DNA of 20,141 bases from CAYGBW01 sp964348185 (GTDB taxonomy: Bacteria; Desulfobacterota; BSN033; WVXP01): contig CAYGBW010000091.1 of the NCBI GenBank assembly GCA_964348185.1, positions 1-20,141 of the forward strand. The letters are read 5' to 3'. Shown here piece by piece: positions 1-6,873 of this stretch (position 1 is its first letter; every line of letters begins with the position of its first letter). Below the pieces are notes generated by a model, which saw nothing but the letters and a program-made list of their open reading frames with translations, searched no databases and had not been told where the DNA came from. A program made the position numbers and the translations under genes.

Positions 1-2
1 GT

Positions 3-27
3 TTCGCATTTCGATATTCGCATTTCG
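3..27. repeat. Two direct copies of TTCGCATTTCG
   Basis: The 11-base word occurs at 3-13 and 17-27, three bases apart, at the left edge of the window; ten bases of it recur at 6819-6828. It resembles the TTCG-rich intergenic element at 15376-15452. The window edge truncates it, so its full extent is unknown. Confidence 0.5.
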
Positions 28-60
28 GATTTGAGATGTCGGTTTTCAGGACACCGTGGG

Positions 61-81
61 GTGAGCATAATCACCGCTCAC
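61..81. repeat. Small hairpin downstream of hcrA
   Basis: GTGAGC (61-66) and GCTCAC (76-81) form a perfect six-base-pair stem with a nine-base loop, 12 bases past the hcrA TGA on the minus strand. No T-run follows, so it is at best a weak or Rho-assisted end. Confidence 0.35.
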
Positions 82-93
82 AGGAAAAGGCCC

Positions 94-1347
94 TCACCCA
101 CCATCCCCCTTTTTCTCCCCCCTTCTTCCCTGTAGCGCATTGAGGACCTTCTCGGGGGGGACCGGAAGCTCCCTGAAGTCAACTCCTATGGCATCATAAA
201 TCGCATTGAGAATGGCAGGAGCGGGAGACACCTGGGTGCCTTCTCCGGATTCTTTGGCCCCGAAAGGCCCGACGGGATCATCTGTCTCCACTTCAATCGC
301 TTCGATTTCTGGCATCTCCATTGTGGTAGGAATGCCATAATCAAGAAAGGAAGGGTTCATCACCTGCCCTCTTTCGGTCACGACCTCTTCATAGAGTGCC
401 TGTCCCATCCCACACACAACGGAGCCTTCAAGCTGACCCTCCACGAGCATTGGATTGATCGCTTTTCCACAATCATGGGCCGTAACCATCTTCAGTACCC
501 TTATCCTGCCTGTCTCAGGATCAACTTCAACTTCCGCTGCCTGGGTCATGAAGGAATAATTAGGCGCAAAATTTCCATTCTCTTTCAGCAGAGTCGTGGG
601 TTCGGTGGCTGGTGCCATCCATGAGCCTCTGCACACAATGTGCATGGGGAGATCCGCATATTGATACGCTTTGAGGGCGTCTGAGAAGGCTATTGCCTCG
701 TCTGGGGATCCCTTGATATAGATTCTTCTATCTTTGGCCACAAGGTCTTCCGGGTTGGCTTCGAATTTTTCAGCGACGAATTCCAACAGCTTCTTTTTAA
801 CGGAACCCGCAGCGAGTCTTGCCGCATTTCCTGCTCTCACGGTAACCCCACTTCCGAAGGTTCCTGGATCCAGAGGAGTGATTCCTGTGTCGGCGGCAGT
901 CACCCTGACGTCTTCGAGAGGCACGCCGAGCTCTTCTGCAACGATCTGAGCAATCACCGTCTCGGCCCCTTGGCCAATGTCGGCAGCCCCAGTGAGGACA
1001 TTGACAGCCCCATCCCGACCCAATTGAACCACAGCCCCTGAGCTTATGTGGCTCATGTTACTGACCCCACTGGGAAATGCCCCACCAGCTAGTCCCACGC
1101 CTCTGCCAAATGGCAGTTTTCCTCTCTTTTTGTGCCACCCGATGGCCTGAGCCGCCCTTTTGACCGTATCAGAAAATCCACAGGTATTGATGATGAACTT
1201 CGCTGGATGTGATTCTCCAGCATGAATGCTATTCTTGACTCTGATCTCCGCTGGATCCATCCCGATTCGTTCTGCAATCATATCGAGCTGACGTTCCACA
1301 GCAAAACGTGCTTGAGGTACACCGTGTCCCCTCATGGCACCGCTCAC
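94..1347 (-). CDS. hcrA: 4-hydroxybenzoyl-CoA reductase-type molybdopterin subunit, C-terminal part (after in-frame TAG)
   Basis: C-terminal 60 percent of a xanthine-oxidase-family molybdenum hydroxylase large subunit. It is in the same frame as the upstream piece (1378-2397), and conserved sequence runs back to the TAG at 1378-1380, so the true domain begins at about 1377. The ATG at 1345-1347 lies inside the conserved block SGAMRGHGVPQARFAVE and has no obvious ribosome binding site, so it is unlikely to be a native start. Molybdopterin-contact segments are visible (GAADIGQGAET; TFGSGVTVRAGNAARLAA), as is the C-terminal active-site block FGAKESGEG with the expected glutamate. GAKExxEG, rather than the GxGE of xanthine dehydrogenases, is the form I recall for 4-hydroxybenzoyl-CoA reductase alpha. 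The two parts total about 767 residues, near the 769 of Thauera HcrA. The stop is TGA at 94-96. The exact substrate is inferred. Confidence 0.8.
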   Translation of the reverse strand: MSGAMRGHGVPQARFAVERQLDMIAERIGMDPAEIRVKNSIHAGESHPAKFIINTCGFSDTVKRAAQAIGWHKKRGKLPFGRGVGLAGGAFPSGVSNMSHISSGAVVQLGRDGAVNVLTGAADIGQGAETVIAQIVAEELGVPLEDVRVTAADTGITPLDPGTFGSGVTVRAGNAARLAAGSVKKKLLEFVAEKFEANPEDLVAKDRRIYIKGSPDEAIAFSDALKAYQYADLPMHIVCRGSWMAPATEPTTLLKENGNFAPNYSFMTQAAEVEVDPETGRIRVLKMVTAHDCGKAINPMLVEGQLEGSVVCGMGQALYEEVVTERGQVMNPSFLDYGIPTTMEMPEIEAIEVETDDPVGPFGAKESGEGTQVSPAPAILNAIYDAIGVDFRELPVPPEKVLNALQGRRGEKKGDGG

Positions 1348-1377
1348 GGGTTTATTCGTATAGACATGATGGCCTTC

Positions 1378-1380
1378 CTA
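1378..1380 (-). other. In-frame amber codon inside hcrA
   Basis: Read on the minus strand, codons run AAC TTG CTT TAG GAA GGC CAT CAT. The frame is unchanged on both sides (ends 2397 and 1347 differ by 350 whole codons), so this is a single in-frame stop and not a frameshift; the full gene would span 94-2397. TAG is also the ordinary terminator of the [2Fe-2S] subunit, zinc-ribbon, AOR and ferredoxin genes in this window, so it is not globally reassigned. Options are a recent nonsense mutation, a sequencing or assembly error, or context-dependent read-through (pyrrolysine or suppressor). No pyl gene is present in the window. Confidence 0.85.
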
Positions 1381-2397
1381 AAGCAAGTTGGGCACCCGAT
1401 AAGGTATCATGAGAAAGTAACCGAGGAGTGTAATCATGAGGGGGGCAGTACTGTTATAGGCTCCACCGTCTGCATGAGCCCGAAACTCTTGCGCGAGGAT
1501 CCTTCCGTCCCGACTTAATCCCGTCCTTACACGGAGATAAACGGGGTGTCTCTGTCTGGTGGCAATAAAGACCTCCTCTCTCTCGTATACGAATTTCACC
1601 GGTCTTCCAAGCTTCATTGCAAACCAGCATGCACAGAAGTCCTTTGCGTATAGGTCTATTTTTCCACCAAAACCTCCACCCACCTTTGGCTTGATGACAC
1701 GGACCTTACTCTCAGGAATCAGCAGTGTGGTGGATAGATTCCTTCTCAAAAAGAATGGGATTTGGGTCGAGGACCATATCGTCAGCTCACCCTTGAGAGG
1801 GTCAAATTGAGCAACAGCCGCATGAGGCTCGAGAGGGGCATGGTTCACGGGCTGAGAATAAAAGGTATCTTCAAAGACGAAGTCGCTTTCCTCAAATCCC
1901 CTTTCCACATCTCCGAATTCCTTCTTAATGGATGCGGAAATGTTCCCCCGTACGTCATCATGGACCAAAGGCGCCCCTCTCTTTATGGCCTCCATGGGAT
2001 CAAACACCGCGGGGAGCTCTTCGTATTCCACCCTAATAAGATCTAAAGCCTCTTCCGCTATCTCGGGATCGATCGCACAGACTGCAGCCACCTCATCGCC
2101 GATAAAGCGCACCTTATCTCTGGCCAGTGCATACTCGTCCTTCGCCTTGGGCACGATCCCATATTTTCGATCGGGGATGTCTTGACCCGTCATCACACCT
2201 TTTACGCCCGGCAGTTTCTCCGCCTTCGATGTGTCGATATTGAGAATCCGTGCATGGGGTAAGGGACTCCTCAATATCTTTCCATAAAGCATTCCCGGAA
2301 GAATGAGGTCGTCCGTGAATTGGGCAGCGCCTTTGACCTTGGCTGCGGCATCAAGCATGGGCATTCTGGTGCCGACCACATCCAGTTCTCTTTCCAT
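1378..2397 (-). CDS. hcrA: 4-hydroxybenzoyl-CoA reductase-type molybdopterin subunit, N-terminal part (before in-frame TAG)
   Basis: N-terminal part of the molybdopterin-binding subunit. It begins with the alpha/beta hammerhead domain (residues about 20-130, with KVKGAAQFTDD and LPHARILNID) and runs into the first molybdopterin domain (PLEPHAAVAQFD; VGGGFGGKIDLYAKDF). The ATG at 2395-2397 directly abuts the TAG stop of the [2Fe-2S] subunit gene and has an AAAGGAGG ribosome binding site inside that gene's end, so translation is probably coupled. The piece ends at TAG within YRVPNLL-stop-EGHHVYTNK, a conserved region of the family. A terminated product would lack most of the cofactor site and the catalytic glutamate, so it would not be functional alone. 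Confidence 0.82.
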   Translation of the reverse strand: MERELDVVGTRMPMLDAAAKVKGAAQFTDDLILPGMLYGKILRSPLPHARILNIDTSKAEKLPGVKGVMTGQDIPDRKYGIVPKAKDEYALARDKVRFIGDEVAAVCAIDPEIAEEALDLIRVEYEELPAVFDPMEAIKRGAPLVHDDVRGNISASIKKEFGDVERGFEESDFVFEDTFYSQPVNHAPLEPHAAVAQFDPLKGELTIWSSTQIPFFLRRNLSTTLLIPESKVRVIKPKVGGGFGGKIDLYAKDFCACWFAMKLGRPVKFVYEREEVFIATRQRHPVYLRVRTGLSRDGRILAQEFRAHADGGAYNSTAPLMITLLGYFLMIPYRVPNLL

Positions 2398-2874
2398 CTA
2401 TTCCTCCTTTTCAGTCTCCGTGGCGACACTCAAGACCGCTTCGACGATCTTCTTGTAGCCGGTGCAACGGCAAAGGTTTCCGGCCATCTTTTTCTTTATG
2501 CTTTCTTCTGTGGGTTTTTCCTCTTCGGCCAATATCGCCTTGGCGGTGAGGATCATGCCAGGGGTACAGAATCCACACTGAACCGCTCCTTTTTCTATGA
2601 AAGCCCTCTGGAGGGGTTGGAGGCCCCCCTCCTGACTCAAACCTTCTATGGTCAATATCTCCCTCCCAACAGCATCCATGGCGAGGGTCAGGCATGAGAG
2701 ATAAGCCTCTCCGTCCATGAGTACGGTACAGGTGCCACAGACACCTAAATCGCATCCCCTCTTGGTGCCCATCAGGCCCAGTTTATCCCTCAACACCTCC
2801 AGAAGTGTCTCATTCGAGGAGACAAGAACCTCATGGGTGTCCCCGTTTATGTTCAACCCGATAACCTGCTTCAT
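2398..2874 (-). CDS. hcrC: 4-hydroxybenzoyl-CoA reductase-type [2Fe-2S] subunit (gamma)
   Basis: Small iron-sulfur subunit of a molybdenum hydroxylase, passing electrons between the FAD and molybdenum subunits. It is 158 residues, the usual length. The N-terminal plant-ferredoxin-like domain carries cysteines 41, 46, 49 and 61 (CDLGVCGTC and a later C). The C-terminal four-helix domain carries C100, C103, C135 and C137 (CGFC and CRC), giving two [2Fe-2S] clusters. The ATG at 2872-2874 overlaps the TGA of the FAD subunit gene by four bases (ATGA), and the TAG stop abuts the ATG of the molybdenum subunit, so the three genes form one operon. Family assignment is firm; the specific enzyme is inferred from the neighbouring FAD subunit. 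Confidence 0.9.
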   Translation of the reverse strand: MKQVIGLNINGDTHEVLVSSNETLLEVLRDKLGLMGTKRGCDLGVCGTCTVLMDGEAYLSCLTLAMDAVGREILTIEGLSQEGGLQPLQRAFIEKGAVQCGFCTPGMILTAKAILAEEEKPTEESIKKKMAGNLCRCTGYKKIVEAVLSVATETEKEE

Positions 2875-3848
2875 CGCCTTGCACTCCTCATCGCCCCTTT
2901 CAACGCCCTTTTCACGAGTAACCCCATGATCTTCCTCTTATAAGCGGGTGAATAAATAGATGTCTTAACCGGGTTAGCGGCTCTGGAGGCTAAACCCGCA
3001 ACCTCTTCCAGTGTCTCCTCAGTGAGATCTTTTCTCCTCAAAAAACCTTCGACATCTTTGGCCCTTACAGGCCTCTGATCAACCGACGTGAGAGAAACCC
3101 TGACCTCCTTGCTCTCCATTGATGCCCAAAGTGCTAAACCGACTATGGGAAAATCGATGCTTTCACGATTTGCAAACCTCATATAGACTGAGATTCCGTC
3201 AACCGCCTCCTCTGGAATGGTCACTTCAGTCAGGATCTCTCCCCTTCTTAGGAGAAGAGGAGCTTTGCCGTCTCCGGAGAAGAGACGCTCTACCGATATT
3301 TCTCTTGCGCCATTCTCGCTTTCCAGCCTAATGCCGGCATTGAGTGCCAGAAGAACGGGAGCCAGATCACCAGAGTAATTCGAATAGCATACCCCCTTCT
3401 TGTTTACCACGTGGCAGATCTCTCCACCGGCTTTGAAGCAGAGGGGCCTAGAGCTTCGCCACCATGGGGATTGATTGAAGTACTTGCACCGATTTTGCTG
3501 ACATATGTTCCCTCCGATTGTCCCCATACTCTGATGATGGTATGAACCTACAGAAGAAGCCGCCGATGCAAGCGCAGCTAGATTCTCTTTTACAAGAGAG
3601 CTTTCATATATGCGCTTAAGAGAGGTCAGTGCACCCATTCTTATGGCACCGTTCTTTTTTTCTATGAAGTCCAGATCAGGTATCCTCTTGATATTGACAA
3701 CTGCAGAAGGTACCTCGACCCGATGCTTCATGTTGACCAATAGATCAGTCCCTCCAGCGAGTATTTTAGCCTTGGGATTGCCGAGGAGTGCGCAGGAGGC
3801 CTCCTTAACGCTCATGGGTTCTGCGTATTCGAATTTTGGCAGTCTCAC
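2871..3848 (-). CDS. hcrB: 4-hydroxybenzoyl-CoA reductase-type FAD subunit (beta) with extra [4Fe-4S] loop
   Basis: FAD-binding subunit of the CO dehydrogenase/xanthine dehydrogenase medium-subunit family, 325 residues. FAD contacts appear as AGGTDLLVNMK (31-41) and MGTIGGN (108-114). A loop absent from ordinary family members carries C121, C137, C145 and C154; that 16-8-9 spacing matches the four ligands of the additional [4Fe-4S] cluster I recall from Thauera aromatica HcrB (122, 138, 146, 155). This cluster is the hallmark of 4-hydroxybenzoyl-CoA reductase, which accepts low-potential ferredoxin electrons and reductively removes the para-hydroxyl to give benzoyl-CoA. The start is GTG at 3846-3848 with a strong GGGGAGG site 6 bases upstream. 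It is the first gene of the operon; the order FAD, FeS, Mo differs from the Thauera order I recall (C, A, B, that is FeS, Mo, FAD). Related substrates cannot be excluded. Confidence 0.85.
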   Translation of the reverse strand: MRLPKFEYAEPMSVKEASCALLGNPKAKILAGGTDLLVNMKHRVEVPSAVVNIKRIPDLDFIEKKNGAIRMGALTSLKRIYESSLVKENLAALASAASSVGSYHHQSMGTIGGNICQQNRCKYFNQSPWWRSSRPLCFKAGGEICHVVNKKGVCYSNYSGDLAPVLLALNAGIRLESENGAREISVERLFSGDGKAPLLLRRGEILTEVTIPEEAVDGISVYMRFANRESIDFPIVGLALWASMESKEVRVSLTSVDQRPVRAKDVEGFLRRKDLTEETLEEVAGLASRAANPVKTSIYSPAYKRKIMGLLVKRALKGAMRSARR

Positions 3849-4072
3849 AGGCTTCCTCCCCTCTGCAAGGATCGAGCAGGATGTGTAGGCGCTGGCGTAT
3901 TCCCCTCAGAGTCTGGCCAAAACCTTCCCGGGGAATGGCTGCACCTTATCTCTTTGCACCTTGTTACCCCCCCTTGATCCTCTGCCCGGTGTGGGTCGAG
4001 AAGAAAGGCAGTAAGGCCAGATTCCTCAGGCAAAACGGGGGATAACATTGTCCTCTGCCTTCCTCTGGGGTT

Positions 4073-4217
4073 GGGGCACCTTAGCACGATAGACTTCTCT
4101 CTGTCAAGGTAACCTTATCGAGGGTGACGGCCTTTTACCTAGCTCCTGTCGGGGTTTACTCGCCTTCACCAGAATGCCCCGCGGGGAAACACGGGGAGCT
4201 TCACGGGTCCTCCCGTG
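4073..4217 (-). ncRNA. Candidate structured RNA, multi-stem junction (orphan HEARO/omega-RNA-like?)
   Basis: Read on the minus strand, complementary segments nest into one fold. The closing stem is GGGGCA (4180-4175) with TGCCCC (4078-4073). Stem 2 is GGTGAAGGC (4170-4162) with GCCGTCACC (4131-4123), with one A-G mismatch. Stem 3 is ACCTT-GACAGA (4110-4100) with TCTATC-AAGGT (4093-4078) around loop GAGAAG, with one mismatch and a GTGCT bulge. Just 5-prime is a perfect hairpin CACGGG-AGGA-CCCGTG (4217-4202). The blocks GGTGAAGGCGAGTAAACC and GTGCTAAGGTGCCCC remind me of HEARO RNAs, the omega-RNAs of IscB nucleases, but that is memory and not a search result. No iscB gene follows. It could instead be a leader of the hcr operon. 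The strand is inferred from the motif blocks; the stems are what is directly seen. Confidence 0.45.
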
Positions 4218-4250
4218 GTTGGGGTGTCCTGACCTGAATGAGGCGTTCTC

Positions 4251-4280
4251 TTGACAGCATCCCTTCCAGAAATCTATGAT
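4251..4280 (+). promoter_or_regulatory. Sigma70-type promoter of the zinc-ribbon/AOR/ferredoxin operon
   Basis: A perfect -35 box TTGACA (4251-4256) and a -10 box TATGAT (4275-4280, five of six consensus) are separated by 18 bases. Transcription would begin near 4287, leaving a leader of about 46 bases to the ATG at 4333. The -10 box overlaps the upstream in-frame ATG at 4276, which argues against that ATG as the start of the first gene. Confidence 0.7.
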
Positions 4281-4332
4281 AAACCTGATACTAATAGGTT
4301 ATATTTCATGGATCTACCAAGAGGCGGGAAAG

Positions 4333-4539
4333 ATGGTGGGAGAAAAGGAAATTCAAGTCCGATGCAAAGCTTGCAGTTCAAGGTTCAGTGTTTTGCCGAT
4401 GGAACGGAATGCCCAATGCCCTGAATGCCATCAGGAGTGGAAAATCAAGTGGCTTGACTCTCACTCAGCAATGATTATCGCGCCGGTCTCTTGGAAGGAG
4501 TACCAGTCAAAATCGAGGAGGATCGTTCTGAATGGGTAG
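4333..4539 (+). CDS. Small zinc-ribbon protein upstream of AOR
   Basis: A 68-residue protein with two CxxC pairs, C11/C14 (CKAC) and C29/C32 (CPEC), spaced like a zinc ribbon, followed by a short basic C-terminal tail. I chose ATG 4333, preceded by GAGGCGG, over the ATG at 4276 because the latter sits inside the -10 box. Its TAG stop overlaps the start of the AOR gene by eight bases, so the two are translationally coupled. The family is not recognised and the function is unknown. Position suggests a role linked to the tungsten enzyme (regulation, metal handling or maturation), which is inference only. Confidence 0.65.
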   Translation: MVGEKEIQVRCKACSSRFSVLPMERNAQCPECHQEWKIKWLDSHSAMIIAPVSWKEYQSKSRRIVLNG

Positions 4540-6391
4540 AATCGCTTATGTCAACCTGACAACTGAGACGGTCAGAACGCAAGAGACCCCGATCGAACTG
4601 AAAAGACAGTTCTTGGGAGGAAGGGGGATCAATACTTATCTTCTCTACCAGATGGTCGGGGAGGAGACTGATCCCTTAGGACCGGAGAACGTTCTTATCG
4701 TAGGTGCGGGGATGCTGACAGGGATTGCAGGGATTGCCAACTCTCGGATCAGTTTCTCAGCCAAGTCTCCAGAGACAGGCCTCCTGGGCGATTCTGCAAT
4801 GGGGGGCTTCTTTGGCGCTGAGCTCCGTTATGCCGGATTTGATCACCTCGTCCTTCAAGGAAGAGCAGAAAAGCCCCTTTACCTCTGGATTCATGATGGG
4901 AAAATTGAATTCAAGGATGCCTCCCGTCTCTCCCGATTGGACACCTTCCAAATTCAAACCGATATCCGGGACGATCTTGGGGATCCCAAAATTCAGGTTG
5001 CCTGTATTGGCCCCGCGGGGAGAGAGGGGATCCGTTTCGCCTGCATCATTCATGGACTGTCCCACGCTGCAGGTCGAACGGGTATGGGGGCAGTGATGGG
5101 TTCGAAAAACCTCTGGGCGATTGCCACCCGGGGAAAAGGGGCCATTCCGGTCCATAGTCCTGCACAGCTTCTCCAGGTCGTTGAAAGACAGTACCAGCAG
5201 GTCACACAAACAAAGGGTTTCCTCGCATCCTCCATCTACGGCACCCTAATCAGGCTCAACAACACGAGGACCCAAGGTTATGAAGGGGGCCTCAACCACC
5301 AGTTCAATATGATGGAGTATGGCGGTGAGGAGTTAGATGCCGAGGTCTTTTTGGAAAAGTATGAGACCCGAAAGGCCACCTGTTTCGGCTGTCCCACGAC
5401 GTGCAAACACACGTTCAAGGTGCCGACGGGGATCTACCAGGGGATGGAGTGCGAGGGACCTGAATATTACGGCGCCGGAGGATGGGGTTCACAGTGCGGG
5501 TGCTCAGATTGGGAGACCATCCTCGAGGCGTGGAATCTCTGTGCCAAATATGGGCTCGACGTCGGCTCAATGACCGCCTACACCGCCTGGCTCATGGAAC
5601 TCTATGAAAAGGAAATCATGACTGAGGAGGAGACGGACGGCTTATCCTTTGAGTGGGGTAGCTCTGAGGCAATCATCGGTTTGATCGAGCAGGTCGTTGA
5701 AAGGAGGGGGATAGGGAAGTTATTAGCCCGAGGATGGATTGAAGCAGCAAAGGCCATAGGCCGCAACAGCGAACGCTACATGGATCATGTGAAAGGCCTC
5801 TCCATCGAATGCGATGATGTCAGGGGCCACCGAGCCCAGACTCTGGGGTTGGCTACCGCGTCCCGAGGTGCCTGCCATCTCAGAAATCGGTATACATTAG
5901 AGGAATTCTCTTTGCCCGAGGACGCCACAGAGAAATTGACCGGAAGGCCAATCCCCCAGGATCCGGCTACGTATGAGGGAAAGGAATGGGCCTGTTACTG
6001 GATTGAGTGCCTCTGCTCGATTGCAGACGCTCTGGGCGTCTGTAAGTTTATGACCAAATGGTTGAGCGTCGGGCTCTTGGGATTTGAAGAATTCATCGAA
6101 TCGATTGAAGCCGTAACCGGTATCAAGCTTTCCCTCGGCGAGATGTTGGAAATAGGAGAGCGAATTTCCACCACGGAGAGACGGTTCCTTATCCGGGAGG
6201 GGATCCGTCGGAAGGACGACACCGTTCCCGAAAAATTCTTCAGGCCATGGACGCACGGTCCAAGGGCTGGAACGAAGATCGAGGCCGACCCATTCGAGAA
6301 GCTTCTCGACCGCTATTACGATCTCCACGGGTGGGACCGGAATGGAATTCCCACTTCTGAGACCTTAAGAAAACTGAAGATTGGAGGATAG
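4532..6391 (+). CDS. Tungsten-type aldehyde:ferredoxin oxidoreductase family protein
   Basis: A 619-residue member of the aldehyde:ferredoxin oxidoreductase family, which oxidises aldehydes to acids at a bis-tungstopterin centre and reduces ferredoxin. Family blocks run in order: GRIAYVNLTT at the start, LGGRGINTYLL (28-38), LIVGAGMLTG (55-64), AGRTGMGAVMGSKNL (180-194), the [4Fe-4S] ligands C284, C287 and C291 (CFGCPTTC) with C504 (ALGVC), EGPEYYGAGG (308-317), LDVGS (342-346) and SRGACH (444-449). The ATG overlaps the zinc-ribbon stop; GAGGAGG lies about 10 bases upstream. A 16-cysteine ferredoxin follows immediately, resembling the AorA/AorB pairing of Aromatoleum. With hcr genes nearby, an aromatic aldehyde such as a hydroxybenzaldehyde is a plausible substrate (inference). 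BamB of class II benzoyl-CoA reductase is a relative, but the rest of a bam operon is not seen. Confidence 0.88.
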   Translation: MGRIAYVNLTTETVRTQETPIELKRQFLGGRGINTYLLYQMVGEETDPLGPENVLIVGAGMLTGIAGIANSRISFSAKSPETGLLGDSAMGGFFGAELRYAGFDHLVLQGRAEKPLYLWIHDGKIEFKDASRLSRLDTFQIQTDIRDDLGDPKIQVACIGPAGREGIRFACIIHGLSHAAGRTGMGAVMGSKNLWAIATRGKGAIPVHSPAQLLQVVERQYQQVTQTKGFLASSIYGTLIRLNNTRTQGYEGGLNHQFNMMEYGGEELDAEVFLEKYETRKATCFGCPTTCKHTFKVPTGIYQGMECEGPEYYGAGGWGSQCGCSDWETILEAWNLCAKYGLDVGSMTAYTAWLMELYEKEIMTEEETDGLSFEWGSSEAIIGLIEQVVERRGIGKLLARGWIEAAKAIGRNSERYMDHVKGLSIECDDVRGHRAQTLGLATASRGACHLRNRYTLEEFSLPEDATEKLTGRPIPQDPATYEGKEWACYWIECLCSIADALGVCKFMTKWLSVGLLGFEEFIESIEAVTGIKLSLGEMLEIGERISTTERRFLIREGIRRKDDTVPEKFFRPWTHGPRAGTKIEADPFEKLLDRYYDLHGWDRNGIPTSETLRKLKIGG

Positions 6392-6392
6392 A

Positions 6393-6785
6393 TTGAGGAG
6401 AATACGCCTCAGGCAGGAACGATGTACGGGCTGCCGACTCTGCGAAATGGTTTGCTCCCTTTTCCAGGAAAAAGAAATGGATTTGACGGTTTCCCGAATT
6501 CAGATCGACCCTTGTTCTGAAAGTGACCACAAGCCCCGAATCTGTCTCCAATGTGAAAACTGCCCGCCTTCAGAGGTCTGCCCGAGCGGAGCGTTCCAAT
6601 GGGATAAGGGGACGGGTGTCGTTAAGGTCCTGAAAGAGGCATGCGACGGATGTGGCCTCTGCGTTTTGGAATGTCCTCTCTCCTCGGTCTTCGAGGAAAA
6701 CGGAAGGATCCTGGTTTGTAACGTTTGCGAAGGAAAACCCAAATGCGTGGAGGTCTGCCATAAGCAGGCCATCATGTTTGGCTAG
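6393..6785 (+). CDS. Polyferredoxin-like electron-transfer subunit, four [4Fe-4S] motifs
   Basis: A 130-residue iron-sulfur protein with 16 cysteines arranged as four cluster motifs: CTGCRLCEMVC, CLQCENCPPSEVC, CDGCGLCVLEC and CNVCEGKPKCVEVC, plus one spare cysteine between the first and second. This is the pattern of HycB/AorA-type electron-transfer subunits. No ATG fits. A TTG at 6393 has GGAGG five bases upstream and lies just past the AOR stop (6389-6391), so I place the start there; an earlier TTG at 6381 would overlap that site. It is probably the dedicated electron acceptor of the AOR upstream. It could also pass low-potential electrons onward to the Hcr complex, which needs them; that link is speculative. 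Confidence 0.85.
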   Translation: MRRIRLRQERCTGCRLCEMVCSLFQEKEMDLTVSRIQIDPCSESDHKPRICLQCENCPPSEVCPSGAFQWDKGTGVVKVLKEACDGCGLCVLECPLSSVFEENGRILVCNVCEGKPKCVEVCHKQAIMFG

Positions 6786-6873
6786 GGGTAAAGCCCATCC
6801 CTCGTTATTCGCGAAAGCTCGCATTTCGTGAACCAAGCTCTCCGGCCTGAGGAACCTCCCAGGTTTACGAACA
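6786..6873. other. Short convergent intergenic region with repeat fragment
   Basis: Lies between the convergent ferredoxin and membrane-protein genes. It holds the 8-base palindrome TTCGCGAA (6808-6815), a TCGCATTTCG segment (6819-6828) shared with the left end of the window, and a small hairpin AACCT-CCC-AGGTT (6853-6865). No T-run follows the hairpin, so I do not call a terminator. Confidence 0.4.

Larger units (their letters stand above)
3849..4332. other. Divergent intergenic region between hcr and AOR operons
   Basis: About 480 bases without a credible gene; the short frames here overlap one another and show no family signature. The half nearest hcrB (3849-4070) shows nothing recognisable beyond the hcrB ribosome binding site. 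The middle holds a strongly structured GC-rich block (4073-4217), annotated separately. The right edge holds the plus-strand AOR promoter (4251-4280). A perfect TTGACA on the minus strand at 4102-4107 could be an hcr -35 element, but no good -10 follows at the right distance, and it lies within the structured block. Confidence 0.6.

Noticed and set aside
3845..4087. An 80-codon minus-strand frame upstream of hcrB, including TPAPTHPARSLQRGGSL, vaguely like the IscB N-terminal PLMP segment
   Set aside because: It lies about 180 bases past the RNA candidate and not at a start codon, overlaps the hcrB leader, and has no other IscB motif (no RuvC or HNH). Judged chance.
4276..4332. N-terminal extension of the zinc-ribbon gene from ATG 4276
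   Set aside because: The ATG is overlapped by the -10 box of the promoter and would precede the transcription start.
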